A DNA stretch of 64,000 nt from Collimonas sp. PA-H2 (GTDB taxonomy: Bacteria > Pseudomonadota > Gammaproteobacteria > Burkholderiales > Burkholderiaceae_D), in assembly GCF_002564105.1 (NCBI RefSeq), contig NZ_PDBX01000001.1, forward strand, positions 2,790,001-2,854,000. The letters are read 5' to 3'. The notes under the pieces were generated by a model. That model saw nothing but the letters and a program-made list of their open reading frames with translations, was not told the DNA's origin and did no database searches. The translations under genes were made by a program, and so were the position numbers. Positions 31,032 through 41,090 of this stretch are shown piece after piece. Position 1 is the first letter of the stretch; each line of letters begins with the position of its first letter.

Positions 31032-31415
31032 ATGCCAACCATCAATCAATTGATTCGCCAGCCGCGCGTTTCTGCGGTCGTAAAGAGCAAATCACCAGCG
31101 CTGGAAAACAGCCCGCAAAAACGCGGCGTTTGCACCCGCGTTTATACGACAACTCCAAAGAAGCCTAACTCGGCTTTGCGTAAAGTTGCCAAAGTTCGCC
31201 TGACCAACGGTTTCGAAGTCATTTCGTACATCGGCGGTGAAGGCCATAACCTGCAAGAACATAGTGTCGTGCTGTTGCGCGGCGGCCGTGTAAAAGACTT
31301 GCCGGGTGTGCGTTACCACATGGTTCGCGGTGCACTGGATACCCAGGGCGTCAAGGATCGTAAGCAAGCACGTTCGAAGTACGGTGCAAAGCGTGCTAAG
31401 GCTGCAAAGAAATAA
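31032..31415 (+). CDS. rpsL: 30S ribosomal protein S12
   Basis: S12 (127 residues; E. coli 124) sits at the decoding centre. The streptomycin-determining loops are wild type: [13 protein letters not shown] (Lys43/44 by this numbering) and [11 protein letters not shown]. It is the first gene of the str operon, with a leader of about 200 nt from the promoter at 30794-30822. Confidence 0.99.
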   Translation: MPTINQLIRQPRVSAVVKSKSPALENSPQKRGVCTRVYTTTPKKPNSALRKVAKVRLTNGFEVISYIGGEGHNLQEHSVVLLRGGRVKDLPGVRYHMVRGALDTQGVKDRKQARSKYGAKRAKAAKK

Positions 31416-31552
31416 TAGTTTTCGCCAGGCGCAAGCCGAACGAATAAGTGTCGGTCCCCAATGGGCCGAGTAAGTGGGTGGCTATGATGGCTGTCCGCGA
31501 GTGTGCAGATACAAAAGATCTGTCGCTCAACTGAAGATTGAAAGGAATCGAA

Positions 31553-32023
31553 ATGCCACGTCGTCGTGAAGTTCCCAAGCGGGAGATTCTGCCGGATCCG
31601 AAATTCGGTAATGTTGATGTTGCGAAGTTCGTCAACGTCTTGATGTTGTCCGGTAAGAAATCGGTCGCAGAAAACATCATTTACGGTGCCTTCGAGCACA
31701 TTCAAGCCAAATCCGGCAAAGATCCGCTGGAAGTGTTTGCCCTTGCTATCAGCAACGCCAAACCATTGGTTGAAGTTAAGTCGCGTCGCGTTGGTGGTGC
31801 AAATTACCAGGTGCCAGTTGAAGTTCGTCCTGTCCGTCGTATGGCTTTGTCGATGCGTTGGTTGCGTGAAGCAGCTAACAAGCGCAGCGAAAAATCGATG
31901 CCGCAACGCCTGGGCGGCGAATTGCTGGAAGCCGCAGAAGGCCGCGGCGGCGCAATGAAAAAGCGTGACGAAGTTCACCGTATGGCAGAAGCGAACAAGG
32001 CGTTCTCGCACTTCCGCTTCTAA
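31553..32023 (+). CDS. rpsG: 30S ribosomal protein S7
   Basis: S7 (156 residues) nucleates assembly of the 30S head and contacts E-site tRNA. The typical start [19 protein letters not shown] is preceded by AAAGGA; an in-frame TTG at 31538 is not needed. It lies 137 nt after rpsL; in E. coli this gap holds the S7 repressor-binding site, and this one could too, but I could not identify a matching structure with confidence. Confidence 0.98.
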   Translation: MPRRREVPKREILPDPKFGNVDVAKFVNVLMLSGKKSVAENIIYGAFEHIQAKSGKDPLEVFALAISNAKPLVEVKSRRVGGANYQVPVEVRPVRRMALSMRWLREAANKRSEKSMPQRLGGELLEAAEGRGGAMKKRDEVHRMAEANKAFSHFRF

Positions 32024-32082
32024 TAGACTGGGCAGCCGGCTCCCTGATTCGAGCCGCTGTCCGCATCTGAAATTTGTTCGAG

Positions 32083-32116
32083 CCGAGCGCATATTTTTAT
32101 CAAAAATGGCGCTCGG
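32083..32116 (+). promoter_or_regulatory. Long hairpin between rpsG and fusA
   Basis: CCGAGCGC (32083-32090) pairs with GCGCTCGG (32109-32116), and an inner ATTTTT/AAAAAT stem (32093-32098 with 32102-32107) extends it to about 14 bp with a small internal loop. It ends 31 nt before fusA and is followed by only TTTC, so full termination is unlikely; it may be an RNase or translation control point. Confidence 0.5.
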
Positions 32117-32147
32117 TTTCGTGCATTAAAAGACTTAGGATTAAATC

Positions 32148-34253
32148 ATGGCTCGCAAGACCCCCATTGAGCGCTATCGCAATATCGGTATCTCCGCTCA
32201 CATCGATGCAGGTAAAACCACGACTACAGAACGCGTTCTGTTTTATACCGGTGTGAATCACAAAATCGGTGAAGTGCATGATGGCGCGGCCACCATGGAC
32301 TGGATGGAGCAGGAACAAGAGCGTGGCATCACGATCACTTCCGCTGCGACCACCTGTTTCTGGAAGGGCATGGCGGGTAACTTCCAGCCTCACCACATCA
32401 ACATCATCGACACACCGGGCCACGTTGACTTCACGATTGAAGTTGAGCGCTCGATGCGTGTTCTGGACGGCGCCTGCATGGTTTACTGTGCAGTCGGCGG
32501 CGTGCAGCCACAGTCGGAAACAGTGTGGCGTCAAGCTAACAAGTACAAGGTTCCACGTCTGGCGTTCGTCAACAAGATGGACCGTACCGGCGCGAACTTC
32601 TTCAAGGTTTTCGAGCAGATGCGCGCTCGCCTGAAGGCTAACCCGGTTCCTATGCAAGTACCTATCGGCGCTGAAGACAAGTTCGAAGGCGTGATCGACC
32701 TGGTCAAGATGAAGGCGATCTACTGGCACGACGATACCCAAGGCATGACTTTCGACTACCGTGAAATCCCTGCTGAGCTGGCTGCCGAAGCCGCCAAGTG
32801 GCGCGAAAACATGGTCGAAGCCGCTGCTGAAGCATCGGAAGAGCTGATGAACAAGTACCTGGAAGAAGGCGACCTGACAGAAGCCGAAATCAAGGCTGCG
32901 ATCCGTCAGCGCACCCTGGCCAGCGAAATCGTGCCGATGATGTGCGGCACTGCGTTCAAGAACAAGGGCGTGCAAGCGATGCTGGACGGCGTGGTTGAGT
33001 ACCTGCCATCGCCATCCGACATTCCTCCAGTCCCAGGTCTGGATGAAGACGACGAGCCTATCGTGCGTAAAGCTGAAGACAGCGAGAAGTTCTCGGCGTT
33101 GGCGTTCAAGATCGCAACTGACCCGTTCGTTGGTCAGCTGTGCTTCGTGCGTTGCTACTCGGGTACTTTGAATTCGGGCGATACAGTCCTGAACTCGGTC
33201 AAGGCGAAGAAAGAGCGTATCGGCCGTATCGTGCAGATGCATGCTAACCAGCGCGAAGAAATCAAGGAAGTGCTGGCAGGCGACATCGCCGCTGTGGTTG
33301 GTCTGAAAGACACGACAACCGGCGACACTTTGTGCGATCCGGCAGCATTCGTGATCCTGGAGCGCATGATATTCCCTGAGCCGGTGATTTCGCAGGCTGT
33401 CGAGCCTAAGACCAAGGCTGACCAGGAAAAAATGGGCCTGGCGCTGAACCGCCTGGCTGCAGAAGATCCTTCTTTCCGTGTCCGCACAGATGAAGAATCG
33501 GGTCAGACCATCATCGCCGGTATGGGCGAGTTGCATCTGGACATTATCGTAGATCGTATGAAGCGTGAATTCAACGTCGAAGCGACCGTTGGTAAGCCAC
33601 AGGTTGCGTATCGTGAAACGATCCGCAAGACTTGCGAAGAAATCGAAGGCAAGTTCGTCAAGCAATCCGGTGGTCGTGGTCAATACGGTCACGTGGTTCT
33701 GAAGATTGAACCGCAAGAACCAGGCAAGGGCTTTGAATTCGTTGACGCGATCAAGGGCGGTACCGTTCCACGCGAATACATCCCTGCAGTTGAAAAGGGT
33801 GTGCGCGAAACACTGAATACCGGCGTGTTGGCCGGCTACCCAGTGGTTGATGTCAAGGTAACCCTGTTCTTCGGTTCCTACCATGACGTTGACTCGAACG
33901 AAAATGCGTTCCGCATGGCCGCTTCGATGGCGTTCAAGGACGGCTGCCGTAAAGCCAGCCCGGTTATTCTGGAGCCAATGATGGCTGTTGAAGTCGAAAC
34001 TCCGGAAGACTACGCTGGTACCGTGATGGGCGATCTGTCGTCGCGTCGCGGCATGGTGCAAGGCATGGATGAAATCGCCGGCGGTGGCGGCAAGATCATC
34101 AAGGCCGAAGTGCCTCTGTCGGAAATGTTCGGTTACTCGACTTCGTTGCGTTCGGCTACACAAGGCCGTGCAACCTACTCGATGGAATTCAAGCACTACT
34201 CCGAAGCGCCGAAGAACGTTATCGATGCAATCGTAACGTCCAAAGCCAAGTAA
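32148..34253 (+). CDS. fusA: Elongation factor G
   Basis: EF-G (701 residues; E. coli 704) drives translocation. GTPase motifs [19 protein letters not shown] and [10 protein letters not shown] are intact; domain IV carries [11 protein letters not shown] and domain V the [16 protein letters not shown] segment. It is the third gene of the str operon, after rpsG and before tuf. Confidence 0.99.
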   Translation: MARKTPIERYRNIGISAHIDAGKTTTTERVLFYTGVNHKIGEVHDGAATMDWMEQEQERGITITSAATTCFWKGMAGNFQPHHINIIDTPGHVDFTIEVERSMRVLDGACMVYCAVGGVQPQSETVWRQANKYKVPRLAFVNKMDRTGANFFKVFEQMRARLKANPVPMQVPIGAEDKFEGVIDLVKMKAIYWHDDTQGMTFDYREIPAELAAEAAKWRENMVEAAAEASEELMNKYLEEGDLTEAEIKAAIRQRTLASEIVPMMCGTAFKNKGVQAMLDGVVEYLPSPSDIPPVPGLDEDDEPIVRKAEDSEKFSALAFKIATDPFVGQLCFVRCYSGTLNSGDTVLNSVKAKKERIGRIVQMHANQREEIKEVLAGDIAAVVGLKDTTTGDTLCDPAAFVILERMIFPEPVISQAVEPKTKADQEKMGLALNRLAAEDPSFRVRTDEESGQTIIAGMGELHLDIIVDRMKREFNVEATVGKPQVAYRETIRKTCEEIEGKFVKQSGGRGQYGHVVLKIEPQEPGKGFEFVDAIKGGTVPREYIPAVEKGVRETLNTGVLAGYPVVDVKVTLFFGSYHDVDSNENAFRMAASMAFKDGCRKASPVILEPMMAVEVETPEDYAGTVMGDLSSRRGMVQGMDEIAGGGGKIIKAEVPLSEMFGYSTSLRSATQGRATYSMEFKHYSEAPKNVIDAIVTSKAK

Positions 34254-34347
34254 TCAGGCAAGTAGCCCTTGTCCGCCACGAGCGGGCAAGGGCTGAAATG
34301 TTTCACTCATTGTTTAACGACATCGTTCTTTTTGAAGGAAGAATAAA

Positions 34348-35544
34348 ATGGCAAAAGGTAAATTCGAGCGGACCAAGCCGCACGTCAACGTCGGCACTAT
34401 CGGCCACGTCGACCACGGCAAGACCACGCTGACAGCAGCGATCGCGACAGTATTGTCGAAGAAGTTTGGCGGCGAAGCCAAAGCGTACGATCAGATTGAC
34501 GCAGCGCCAGAAGAAAAAGCGCGCGGCATCACGATCAACACTGCTCACGTTGAATACGAAACTGCCAACCGTCACTACGCTCACGTTGACTGCCCAGGCC
34601 ATGCTGACTATGTTAAAAACATGATCACCGGTGCTGCCCAGATGGACGGCGCGATCCTGGTTTGCTCGGCAGCTGACGGCCCAATGCCACAGACTCGCGA
34701 ACACATCCTGCTGTCGCGTCAAGTTGGCGTGCCATACATCATCGTGTTCCTGAACAAAGCCGACATGGTCGACGACGAAGAGTTGCTCGAGCTGGTCGAA
34801 ATGGAAGTGCGCGAGCTGTTGACCAAGTACGAATTCCCAGGCGACGACCTGCCAATCATCAAGGGTTCGGCGAAGCTGGCTCTGGAAGGCGACACTGGCC
34901 CATTGGGTGAGCAAGCAATCATGGCTCTGGCTGAAGCGCTGGACACTTACATCCCGACACCGGAACGTGCTGTTGACGGCGCTTTCCTGCTGCCAGTGGA
35001 AGACGTGTTCTCGATCTCCGGCCGCGGTACTGTTGTGACCGGTCGTGTTGAGCGCGGTATCGTCAAGGTTGGCGAAGCCCTGCAAATCATCGGTATCCGT
35101 GACACACAAGACACTACATGTACTGGTGTTGAAATGTTCCGCAAGCTGCTGGACCAAGGTCAAGCAGGCGACAACGTTGGCGTGCTGCTGCGCGGCACCA
35201 AGCGTGAAGACGTAGAGCGGGGCCAAGTATTGGCCAAGCCGAACTCGATCAAGCCACACAAGCATTTCACTGGCGAGATCTATGTTCTGTCGAAAGACGA
35301 AGGCGGCCGTCATACACCTTTCTTCAACAACTATCGTCCACAGTTCTACTTCCGTACTACGGACGTGACTGGTTCGATCGAGTTGCCGAAAGACAAAGAA
35401 ATGGTCATGCCAGGCGATAACGTGTCGATCACAGTCATGCTGATCAACCCGATCGCGATGGAAGAAGGTCTGCGTTTCGCGATCCGCGAAGGTGGCCGTA
35501 CTGTTGGTGCAGGCGTTGTTGCCAAGATCCTGCCTGACGCGTAA
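34348..35544 (+). CDS. tuf: Elongation factor Tu, copy 2
   Basis: The second EF-Tu copy (398 residues), at the tufA-type position after fusA. It has the same GTPase motifs as copy 1 except that the guanine-specificity motif reads NKAD (136-139). It differs from copy 1 by S123, F134, A138, T159, A190 and M192. Codons 7 to about 113 and most of the last third are identical in DNA, and a divergent block lies between, which points to gene conversion. It is 95 nt after fusA. Confidence 0.99.
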   Translation: MAKGKFERTKPHVNVGTIGHVDHGKTTLTAAIATVLSKKFGGEAKAYDQIDAAPEEKARGITINTAHVEYETANRHYAHVDCPGHADYVKNMITGAAQMDGAILVCSAADGPMPQTREHILLSRQVGVPYIIVFLNKADMVDDEELLELVEMEVRELLTKYEFPGDDLPIIKGSAKLALEGDTGPLGEQAIMALAEALDTYIPTPERAVDGAFLLPVEDVFSISGRGTVVTGRVERGIVKVGEALQIIGIRDTQDTTCTGVEMFRKLLDQGQAGDNVGVLLRGTKREDVERGQVLAKPNSIKPHKHFTGEIYVLSKDEGGRHTPFFNNYRPQFYFRTTDVTGSIELPKDKEMVMPGDNVSITVMLINPIAMEEGLRFAIREGGRTVGAGVVAKILPDA

Positions 35545-35567
35545 TAGCAAAGTTGCAAGGCAATAGG

Positions 35568-35640
35568 CAGGCCGCTCTGGCGGCTTGTCTATGTACTCAT
35601 ATACCGTGGGTGGCTGTCATCCACGGTTCGTTCTTTTAAG
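35568..35640 (+). promoter_or_regulatory. Structured rpsJ leader, possible L4-type attenuator
   Basis: Two hairpins lie between tuf and rpsJ: CAGGCCGC/GCGGCTTG (35568-35575 with 35580-35587) and ACCGTGG/CCACGGT (35603-35609 with 35621-35627), the second followed by TCGTTCTTTT. In E. coli the S10 leader mediates L4-dependent attenuation; a similar function here is only a suggestion from position and shape. Confidence 0.4.
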
Positions 35641-35647
35641 GAAAATC

Positions 35648-35965
35648 ATGTCAGCTCCTAACCAAAAAATCCGCATCCGCCTGAAGGCGTTCGACTACAA
35701 ACTGATCGACCAGTCGGCTCAGGAAATCGTTGATACAGCCAAGCGCACCGGCGCCGTTGTCAAGGGCCCAGTACCACTGCCGACACGTATCCAGCGTTTT
35801 GACGTATTGCGTTCGCCGCACGTCAACAAGACTTCGCGCGACCAGTTTGAAATCCGTACCCATCAGCGCCTGATGGACATCGTTGACCCAACCGACAAGA
35901 CTGTCGATGCGTTGATGAAGCTGGACCTGCCAGCTGGCGTGGACGTGGAAATCAAGCTGCAGTAA
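35648..35965 (+). CDS. rpsJ: 30S ribosomal protein S10 (NusE)
   Basis: S10 (105 residues; E. coli 103) is a 30S head protein and, as NusE, a transcription antitermination factor that contacts NusG. The sequence from [17 protein letters not shown] to [13 protein letters not shown] is typical. The start at 35648 (MSAPNQK) has TAAGGA upstream; an in-frame ATG at 35585 would add unrelated sequence. It normally abuts rplC, but here 307 bp separate them. Confidence 0.98.
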   Translation: MSAPNQKIRIRLKAFDYKLIDQSAQEIVDTAKRTGAVVKGPVPLPTRIQRFDVLRSPHVNKTSRDQFEIRTHQRLMDIVDPTDKTVDALMKLDLPAGVDVEIKLQ

Positions 35966-35987
35966 TAAATTCGCAACAAGCTGCATA

Positions 35988-36072
35988 ATTGCGGGACAGA
36001 GCTGCCCGGGTAGGGTTTAAGAGCCACCAAAGGGCGGCGAATGACACTCCCCGCGCAGCTCTGTCCCCAACT
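35988..36072. repeat. GGGACAGAG inverted repeat, copy 2 (long form)
   Basis: GGGACAGAGCTGC (35993-36005) and GCAGCTCTGTCCC (36055-36067) are a perfect 13-bp inverted pair separated by 49 bp. The outer ends ATTGCGGGACAGAG and CTCTGTCCCCAACT match the copy after rplA (18694-18736) at 14/14 and 13/14 positions. It occupies the rpsJ-rplC gap. Confidence 0.85.
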
Positions 36073-36136
36073 ATTTGTAGGTGTTGTAAATCAGCCTTAA
36101 CCGCTGAATGTTTGACATACCACGACAAAGATGGTC

Positions 36137-36165
36137 TTGCAAATAAAAATTTACGCGGTTATACT
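36137..36165 (+). promoter_or_regulatory. Internal promoter for rplC onward
   Basis: TTGCAA (36137-36142) and TATACT (36160-36165) with a 17-bp spacer, about 107 nt upstream of rplC. A TTGACA at 36112-36117 lies just upstream but has no matching -10 box. This promoter would let the S10 operon from rplC be transcribed apart from the str operon. Confidence 0.65.
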
Positions 36166-36272
36166 GATCGGCTTCGGTGCGATTGCCGGCGGATTTCGCC
36201 TATGCAGTCGTGCTTATTTTAGTTGTACAAACATCAGCCCCGCCCAATCGTAGGCGGGAATGGAGAAAAACA

Positions 36273-36929
36273 ATGAGCTTAGGCCTTGTTGGTCGCAAGG
36301 TTGGTATGATGCGCATCTTCACGGAAGATGGGGATTCAATCCCAGTAACCGTGTTGGACGTGTCGAACAACCGCGTGACCCAAATCAAAACGCCTGAAAC
36401 AGACGGTTATACCGCTGTTCAAGTTGCATTCGGTTCGCGTCGCGCTTCACGCGTGACTAAAGCCGCCGCTGGTCACTACGCCAAAGCTGGCGTCGAGGCT
36501 GGTACCATCCTCAGAGAATTCCGCATTGATTCAGCCAAGGCTTCCGAACTGAAGGCCGGCGAAGTTATCGCCGCCAGCTTGTTCGAAGTCGGTCAAAAGG
36601 TTGACGTTCAAGGTGTCTCGATCGGTAAAGGTTACGCCGGTACTATCAAGCGTCACAACTTTGCATCCGGTCGTGCCAGCCACGGTAACTCCCGTTCGCA
36701 TAATGTTCCAGGCTCCATCGGTATGGCGCAGGATCCAGGTCGCGTTTTCCCTGGTAAGCGCATGACCGGTCACATGGGTGACGTTACTGTAACCACGCAA
36801 AACCTCGAAATCGCACGTGTTGACGCTGAGCGCCAACTGCTGCTGGTCAAGGGCGCGGTTCCAGGTGCAAAGAACGGCCAAGTTGTGGTCAGCCCTGCGA
36901 TCAAAATCAAAGCTAAGAAGGGAGCCTAA
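36273..36929 (+). CDS. rplC: 50S ribosomal protein L3
   Basis: L3 (218 residues; E. coli 209) starts 23S assembly near the peptidyl-transferase centre. [20 protein letters not shown] and the [22 protein letters not shown] loop, with the methylated-Gln-type [18 protein letters not shown] stretch, are typical. The start at 36273 follows GGAGAAAAACA; longer in-frame starts are rejected. rplD follows after 3 nt. Confidence 0.98.
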   Translation: MSLGLVGRKVGMMRIFTEDGDSIPVTVLDVSNNRVTQIKTPETDGYTAVQVAFGSRRASRVTKAAAGHYAKAGVEAGTILREFRIDSAKASELKAGEVIAASLFEVGQKVDVQGVSIGKGYAGTIKRHNFASGRASHGNSRSHNVPGSIGMAQDPGRVFPGKRMTGHMGDVTVTTQNLEIARVDAERQLLLVKGAVPGAKNGQVVVSPAIKIKAKKGA

Positions 36930-36932
36930 TTC

Positions 36933-37553
36933 ATGGAACTCAAGCTCCTGAATGACCAAGGTCAAGCTGCTTCGAACGTTGCTGCTCCGGATACTATTTT
37001 CGGCCGCGACTACAACGAAGCTCTGATTCACCAGGTCGTAGTTGCTTACCAGGCTAACGCTCGTAGCGGTAACCGTAAGCAAAAAGACCGTGAAGAAGTT
37101 CATCACACGACTAAGAAGCCATGGCGCCAAAAGGGTACTGGCCGCGCTCGTGCTGGTATGTCGTCCTCGCCACTGTGGCGCGGCGGTGGTCGGATTTTCC
37201 CGAACTCGCCGGACGAGAACTTCTCGCACAAAGTAAACAAGAAGATGTATCGCGCAGGTCTCTGCTCGATTCTGTCGCAGTTGGCACGCGAAGGTCGTCT
37301 GTCGGTCGTCGAGAATTTCTCGGTCGAAGCGCCAAAGACCAAGTTGCTGTCACAAAAGCTGAAGACCATGGGTCTGGATTCCGTGTTGGTGATTACCGAC
37401 AATCTGGAAGAAAACCTGTTGTTGGCGTCGCGTAACCTGCCTGGTTTCCTGGCATGTGAGCCACGTCACGCTGATCCAGTATCGCTTGTGTTCTACAAGA
37501 AGATCCTGATCACCAAGCTGGCTTTGGCGAAGATTGAGGAGATGCTGGCATGA
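36933..37553 (+). CDS. rplD: 50S ribosomal protein L4
   Basis: L4 (206 residues; E. coli 201) lines the exit tunnel with its extended loop ([23 protein letters not shown]). In E. coli it also represses the S10 operon at transcription and translation. The last codons overlap rplW by ATGA, giving translational coupling. Confidence 0.98.
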   Translation: MELKLLNDQGQAASNVAAPDTIFGRDYNEALIHQVVVAYQANARSGNRKQKDREEVHHTTKKPWRQKGTGRARAGMSSSPLWRGGGRIFPNSPDENFSHKVNKKMYRAGLCSILSQLAREGRLSVVENFSVEAPKTKLLSQKLKTMGLDSVLVITDNLEENLLLASRNLPGFLACEPRHADPVSLVFYKKILITKLALAKIEEMLA

Positions 37554-37864
37554 ACGCAATTAAACATAGCGAAGAACGCTTGATGAAAGTGTTGCTGGCG
37601 CCGGTGATTTCCGAGAAGGCAACGATGGTTGCGGAGAAGAACGAGCAAGTCGTTTTCCGTATCGCACCAGACGCTACCAAGCTGGAAGTCAAGGCTGCTG
37701 TCGAGCTGCTCTTCAAAGTTCAGGTTGAGTCGGTGCAAGTTGCCAATCGCCAGGGTAAGCAAAAGCGTAGCGGCAAGACCATGGGTCGCCGCAACCACAC
37801 CCGCCGCGCATTCGTATGCTTGAAGCCGGGTCAAGAGATCAACTTCACCGAGGAGGCTAAATAA
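37550..37864 (+). CDS. rplW: 50S ribosomal protein L23
   Basis: L23 (104 residues; E. coli 100) is at the tunnel exit and docks trigger factor and [22 protein letters not shown] and the loop [19 protein letters not shown] are typical. The ATG at 37550 overlaps the rplD stop; an internal ATG (residue 12) is also possible. Its stop overlaps rplB by one base. Confidence 0.97.
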   Translation: MNAIKHSEERLMKVLLAPVISEKATMVAEKNEQVVFRIAPDATKLEVKAAVELLFKVQVESVQVANRQGKQKRSGKTMGRRNHTRRAFVCLKPGQEINFTEEAK

Positions 37865-38691
37865 TGGCACTCGTTAAAGTTAAACCAACCTCGCCGGGCC
37901 GCCGTGGCATGGTCAAGGTCGTTAATCCCGACCTGTACAAAGGCCGTCCATTTGCTGCCCTGGTTGAGAAGAAGTCAAAAACAGCTGGTCGTAACAACAA
38001 CGGTCATATCACTACTCGCCACATCGGCGGTGGTCATAAGCAACATTACCGCCTGATCGACTTCAAGCGCACCAAGGATGGCATTCCTGCGAAAGTGGAA
38101 CGTATCGAATACGATCCAAACCGCACTGCGAATATCGCTCTGTTGTGCTACGCCGACGGCGAACGTCACTACATCATCGCCACTAAAGGCATGGCTGTAG
38201 GCGACCAGGTAATGAGCGGCTCGGAAGCGCCGATCAAATCCGGCAACTGCCTGCCAATCCGCAACATTCCGGTTGGTACGATTCTGCATTGCGTCGAAAT
38301 GCTGCCAGGTAAGGGTGCCCAGATGGCCCGTACCGCCGGCGCCGGCGTTGTGCTGATGGCTCGTGAAGGTACTTACGCTCAGATTCGTTTGCGCTCCGGT
38401 GAAGTTCGCCGCGTGCACATCGAATGCCGCGCTACCGTAGGTGAAGTCGGCAATGCCGAACACAGCCTGCGCAAGATCGGTAAAGCGGGTGCGATGCGTT
38501 GGCGTGGTGTTCGTCCTACCGTTCGCGGTGTGGTCATGAACCCGGTCGACCATCCTCACGGTGGTGGTGAAGGTAAGACCGCAGCTGGTCGTCATCCAGT
38601 TTCGCCATGGGGTCAACAGACTAAGGGTAAGAAGACACGCAGCAACAAGCGTACTACTTCCATGATCGTCTCGCGCCGTGGCAAGAAATAA
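37864..38691 (+). CDS. rplB: 50S ribosomal protein L2
   Basis: L2 (275 residues; E. coli 273) is needed for subunit joining and peptidyl-transferase activity. [19 protein letters not shown] at the start and [18 protein letters not shown] near residue 230 (with the conserved histidine) are intact. It overlaps rplW by one base (TAATG). Confidence 0.99.
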   Translation: MALVKVKPTSPGRRGMVKVVNPDLYKGRPFAALVEKKSKTAGRNNNGHITTRHIGGGHKQHYRLIDFKRTKDGIPAKVERIEYDPNRTANIALLCYADGERHYIIATKGMAVGDQVMSGSEAPIKSGNCLPIRNIPVGTILHCVEMLPGKGAQMARTAGAGVVLMAREGTYAQIRLRSGEVRRVHIECRATVGEVGNAEHSLRKIGKAGAMRWRGVRPTVRGVVMNPVDHPHGGGEGKTAAGRHPVSPWGQQTKGKKTRSNKRTTSMIVSRRGKK

Positions 38692-38701
38692 GGGGTAACA
38701 C

Positions 38702-38977
38702 ATGACACGTTCATTGAAAAAAGGGCCGTTCTGCGACGCCCACCTGGTGAAAAAAGTTGAAACTGCGCAAGCAGTCAAAGACAAAAAGCCAATCAAGACT
38801 TGGTCCCGTCGCTCGACCATCATGCCGGATTTTATCGGTCTGACGATTGCTGTGCATAACGGCAAACAACACGTCCCGGTATATGTGTCCGAGAACATGG
38901 TTGGTCACAAGCTCGGCGAATTCGCGCTGACCCGTACGTTCAAGGGTCATGCTGCTGATAAGAAGGCTAAGAAATAA
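38702..38977 (+). CDS. rpsS: 30S ribosomal protein S19
   Basis: S19 (91 residues; E. coli 92) forms an A-site bridge with S13 in the 30S head. [20 protein letters not shown] and [16 protein letters not shown] are conserved. AGGGGT lies just before ATG, 10 nt after rplB. Confidence 0.98.
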   Translation: MTRSLKKGPFCDAHLVKKVETAQAVKDKKPIKTWSRRSTIMPDFIGLTIAVHNGKQHVPVYVSENMVGHKLGEFALTRTFKGHAADKKAKK

Positions 38978-38983
38978 GGTCCG

Positions 38984-39316
38984 ATGATGGAAACTAAAGC
39001 TACCCTCCGCGGCGTGCGCCTGTCGGCCCAAAAGGGCCGTCTGGTCGCCGACCTGATTCGCGGCAAAAAAATTGATCACGCGCTAAACATCCTGACTTTC
39101 AGCCCTAAGAAAGGTGCAGCCATCATCAAGCGTGTTCTGGAGTCCGCAATTGCGAACGCAGAACACAATGACGGTGCTGACATCGACGAGCTGAAAGTTA
39201 CGACGATTTACGTGGAAAAAGGTTCGGTCCTGAAGCGCTTCACAGCGCGTGCAAAAGGCCGTGGCGATCGTATCTCGAAGCAATCCTGTCACATTTACGT
39301 GACTGTCGGAAACTAA
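38984..39316 (+). CDS. rplV: 50S ribosomal protein L22
   Basis: L22 (110 residues, equal to E. coli) lines the nascent-chain tunnel with its beta-hairpin. [21 protein letters not shown] and the C-terminal [19 protein letters not shown] hairpin are typical. There are two adjacent ATG codons (38984, 38987), either of which could be used. Confidence 0.97.
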   Translation: MMETKATLRGVRLSAQKGRLVADLIRGKKIDHALNILTFSPKKGAAIIKRVLESAIANAEHNDGADIDELKVTTIYVEKGSVLKRFTARAKGRGDRISKQSCHIYVTVGN

Positions 39317-39325
39317 GGAGTCACG

Positions 39326-40183
39326 ATGGGACAGAAGATTCATCCAACCGGTTTTCGCCTTGCGGTTACACGTAACTGGGGATCCCGCTGGTATGCAGGC
39401 AATAGCAATTTTGCCCAAATGCTCGGCGAAGATCTGAAAGTTCGCGCTTTCCTCAAGAAAAAACTGAAGAACGCATCGGTCGGCCGCGTTGTTATCGAGC
39501 GTCCTGCAAAGAACGCACGCATCACGATTTACAGCTCGCGTCCTGGTGTTGTTATTGGTAAAAAAGGCGAGGACATCGAAGTACTGAAGTCCGCGCTGAC
39601 TAAGCTGATGGGTGTGCCGGTTCACGTTAATATCGAAGAAATTCGTAAGCCTGAAATCGACGCACAACTGATCGCTGACTCGATCGCGCAACAGCTCGAA
39701 AAACGCATCATGTTCCGCCGCGCGATGAAACGTGCGATGCAGAACGCAATGCGTCTGGGCGCGCAAGGGATCAAGATCATGTCGTCCGGTCGTCTGAATG
39801 GTATCGAAATCGCACGTACCGAATGGTACCGCGAAGGTCGCGTGCCACTTCACACACTGCGTGCTGACATCGACTACGGTTTCGGCGAAGCTGAAACCAC
39901 ATACGGCATTATCGGCATCAAAGTCTGGGTTTACAAGGGTGATCGTCTGGCTAACGGCGATGCGCCGGTAATCGACGTACCTAACGACGATGACAAGAAA
40001 CGCCGTGGTCCACGTCGCGATGATGGCAAGCCAGCCGGTCGCCCACGTGCTAAAACTACAACGGCAGGTCCAGGTGCGCCAGCTGCGCGTCCGGCCCGTG
40101 CCAAGAAGCCGGATGGCGCTGCTGATGGTGTTGTAACTGCGGTTGCTGCAGTTGCTGTGCCGGCCGAGAAAGCAGGAGAATAA
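39326..40183 (+). CDS. rpsC: 30S ribosomal protein S3 with long C-terminal tail
   Basis: S3 (285 residues; E. coli 233) is at the mRNA entry channel and helps unwind m[21 protein letters not shown], the KH domain with [17 protein letters not shown], and [22 protein letters not shown] are conserved. The final about 60 residues form a Pro/Ala/Arg/Lys-rich, low-complexity tail (for example [16 protein letters not shown]) much longer than in E. coli. It overlaps nothing and is followed by rplP after 2 nt. Confidence 0.98.
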   Translation: MGQKIHPTGFRLAVTRNWGSRWYAGNSNFAQMLGEDLKVRAFLKKKLKNASVGRVVIERPAKNARITIYSSRPGVVIGKKGEDIEVLKSALTKLMGVPVHVNIEEIRKPEIDAQLIADSIAQQLEKRIMFRRAMKRAMQNAMRLGAQGIKIMSSGRLNGIEIARTEWYREGRVPLHTLRADIDYGFGEAETTYGIIGIKVWVYKGDRLANGDAPVIDVPNDDDKKRRGPRRDDGKPAGRPRAKTTTAGPGAPAARPARAKKPDGAADGVVTAVAAVAVPAEKAGE

Positions 40184-40185
40184 TC

Positions 40186-40605
40186 ATGCTGCAACCAGCA
40201 CGCAGAAAATATCGTAAAGAGCAAAAAGGCCGCAACAAAGGCATTTCGCATTCGCGCGGCACTGCCGTGTCGTTCGGCGAATTTGGCTTGAAAGCGGTTG
40301 GCCGCGGTCGTATCACCGCGCGTCAGATTGAAGCAGCTCGTCGCGCAATGACCCGTCATATCAAACGGGGTGGTCGTATCTGGATCCGCATTTTCCCGGA
40401 TAAGCCAATTTCGCAAAAGCCTGCCGAAGTCCGTATGGGTAACGGTAAAGGTAATCCCGAGTACTACGTGGCTGAAATTCAGCCAGGTAAAATGCTGTAC
40501 GAGATGGATGGCGTCGATGAAACTCTGGCGCGTGAGGCATTCCGTTTGGCTGCAGCTAAATTGCCATTGTTGACCACGTTCGTCGTGCGTCAAATTGGCC
40601 AATAA
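40186..40605 (+). CDS. rplP: 50S ribosomal protein L16
   Basis: L16 (139 residues; E. coli 136) helps place A-site tRNA on the large subunit. [19 protein letters not shown] and [29 protein letters not shown] are family signatures. AGGAG precedes the ATG, overlapping the rpsC end. Confidence 0.98.
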   Translation: MLQPARRKYRKEQKGRNKGISHSRGTAVSFGEFGLKAVGRGRITARQIEAARRAMTRHIKRGGRIWIRIFPDKPISQKPAEVRMGNGKGNPEYYVAEIQPGKMLYEMDGVDETLAREAFRLAAAKLPLLTTFVVRQIGQ

Positions 40606-40617
40606 TTGGAGTTAAAC

Positions 40618-40809
40618 ATGAAAGCATCTGAACTCCGCGACAAAGATCAAGCGGCCTTGACGAAAGAGCTGAACGAATTGCTGAAGGCACAGTTTAGCCT
40701 CCGCATGCAAATCGCAACTCAGCAATTGAGCAATACGTCGCAATTGAAGAAAGTTCGTCGCGATATAGCACGGGTCAAGACCGTGATCAATTCGAAGGGC
40801 GCCCTGTAA
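40618..40809 (+). CDS. rpmC: 50S ribosomal protein L29
   Basis: L29 (63 residues, equal to E. coli) is a two-helix protein near the tunnel exit. [22 protein letters not shown] then [13 protein letters not shown] are typical. The ATG at 40618 follows TTGGAG at 40605-40610. The stop overlaps the rpsQ ATG by one base. Confidence 0.97.
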   Translation: MKASELRDKDQAALTKELNELLKAQFSLRMQIATQQLSNTSQLKKVRRDIARVKTVINSKGAL

Positions 40810-41081
40810 TGAACGATCAAGTGAAACAAGCGCTCAAGCGCACGCTGGTTGGTAAAGTAGTGTCCGATAAAATGGACAAGACTGTTACCGTCCTGATCGA
40901 ACGCCACGTCAAACATCCTCTGTATGGCAAAATCATCGTGCGTACTAACAAGTACCATGCACATGACGAAACCAACCAGGCCAAGGAAGGCGACGTTGTC
41001 GAGATCCAAGAAGGACGTCCAATCTCCAAGACTAAAGCTTGGAGCGTGACACGTGTGGTACAAGTGGCACAGGTCCTGTAA
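40809..41081 (+). CDS. rpsQ: 30S ribosomal protein S17
   Basis: S17 (90 residues; E. coli 84) binds 16S rRNA early in assembly. [29 protein letters not shown] is the family signature region. Last gene of the S10 segment; a 236-nt gap with a perfect hairpin separates it from rplN. Confidence 0.98.
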   Translation: MNDQVKQALKRTLVGKVVSDKMDKTVTVLIERHVKHPLYGKIIVRTNKYHAHDETNQAKEGDVVEIQEGRPISKTKAWSVTRVVQVAQVL

Positions 41082-41090
41082 GTAATGGTT

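Larger units (their letters stand above)
35966..36272 (+). other. 307-bp rpsJ-rplC intergenic region
   Basis: No gene is visible. It holds the long form of the GGGACAGAG inverted repeat (35988-36072) and a good promoter (36137-36165), then about 100 nt of leader before rplC. A short frame in phase with rplC from 36177 is not supported by homology. Confidence 0.75.

Noticed and set aside
36112..36117. TTGACA as the -35 box for rplC
   Set aside because: No acceptable -10 box lies 16-18 bp downstream; the pair TTGCAA/TATACT just below is better.
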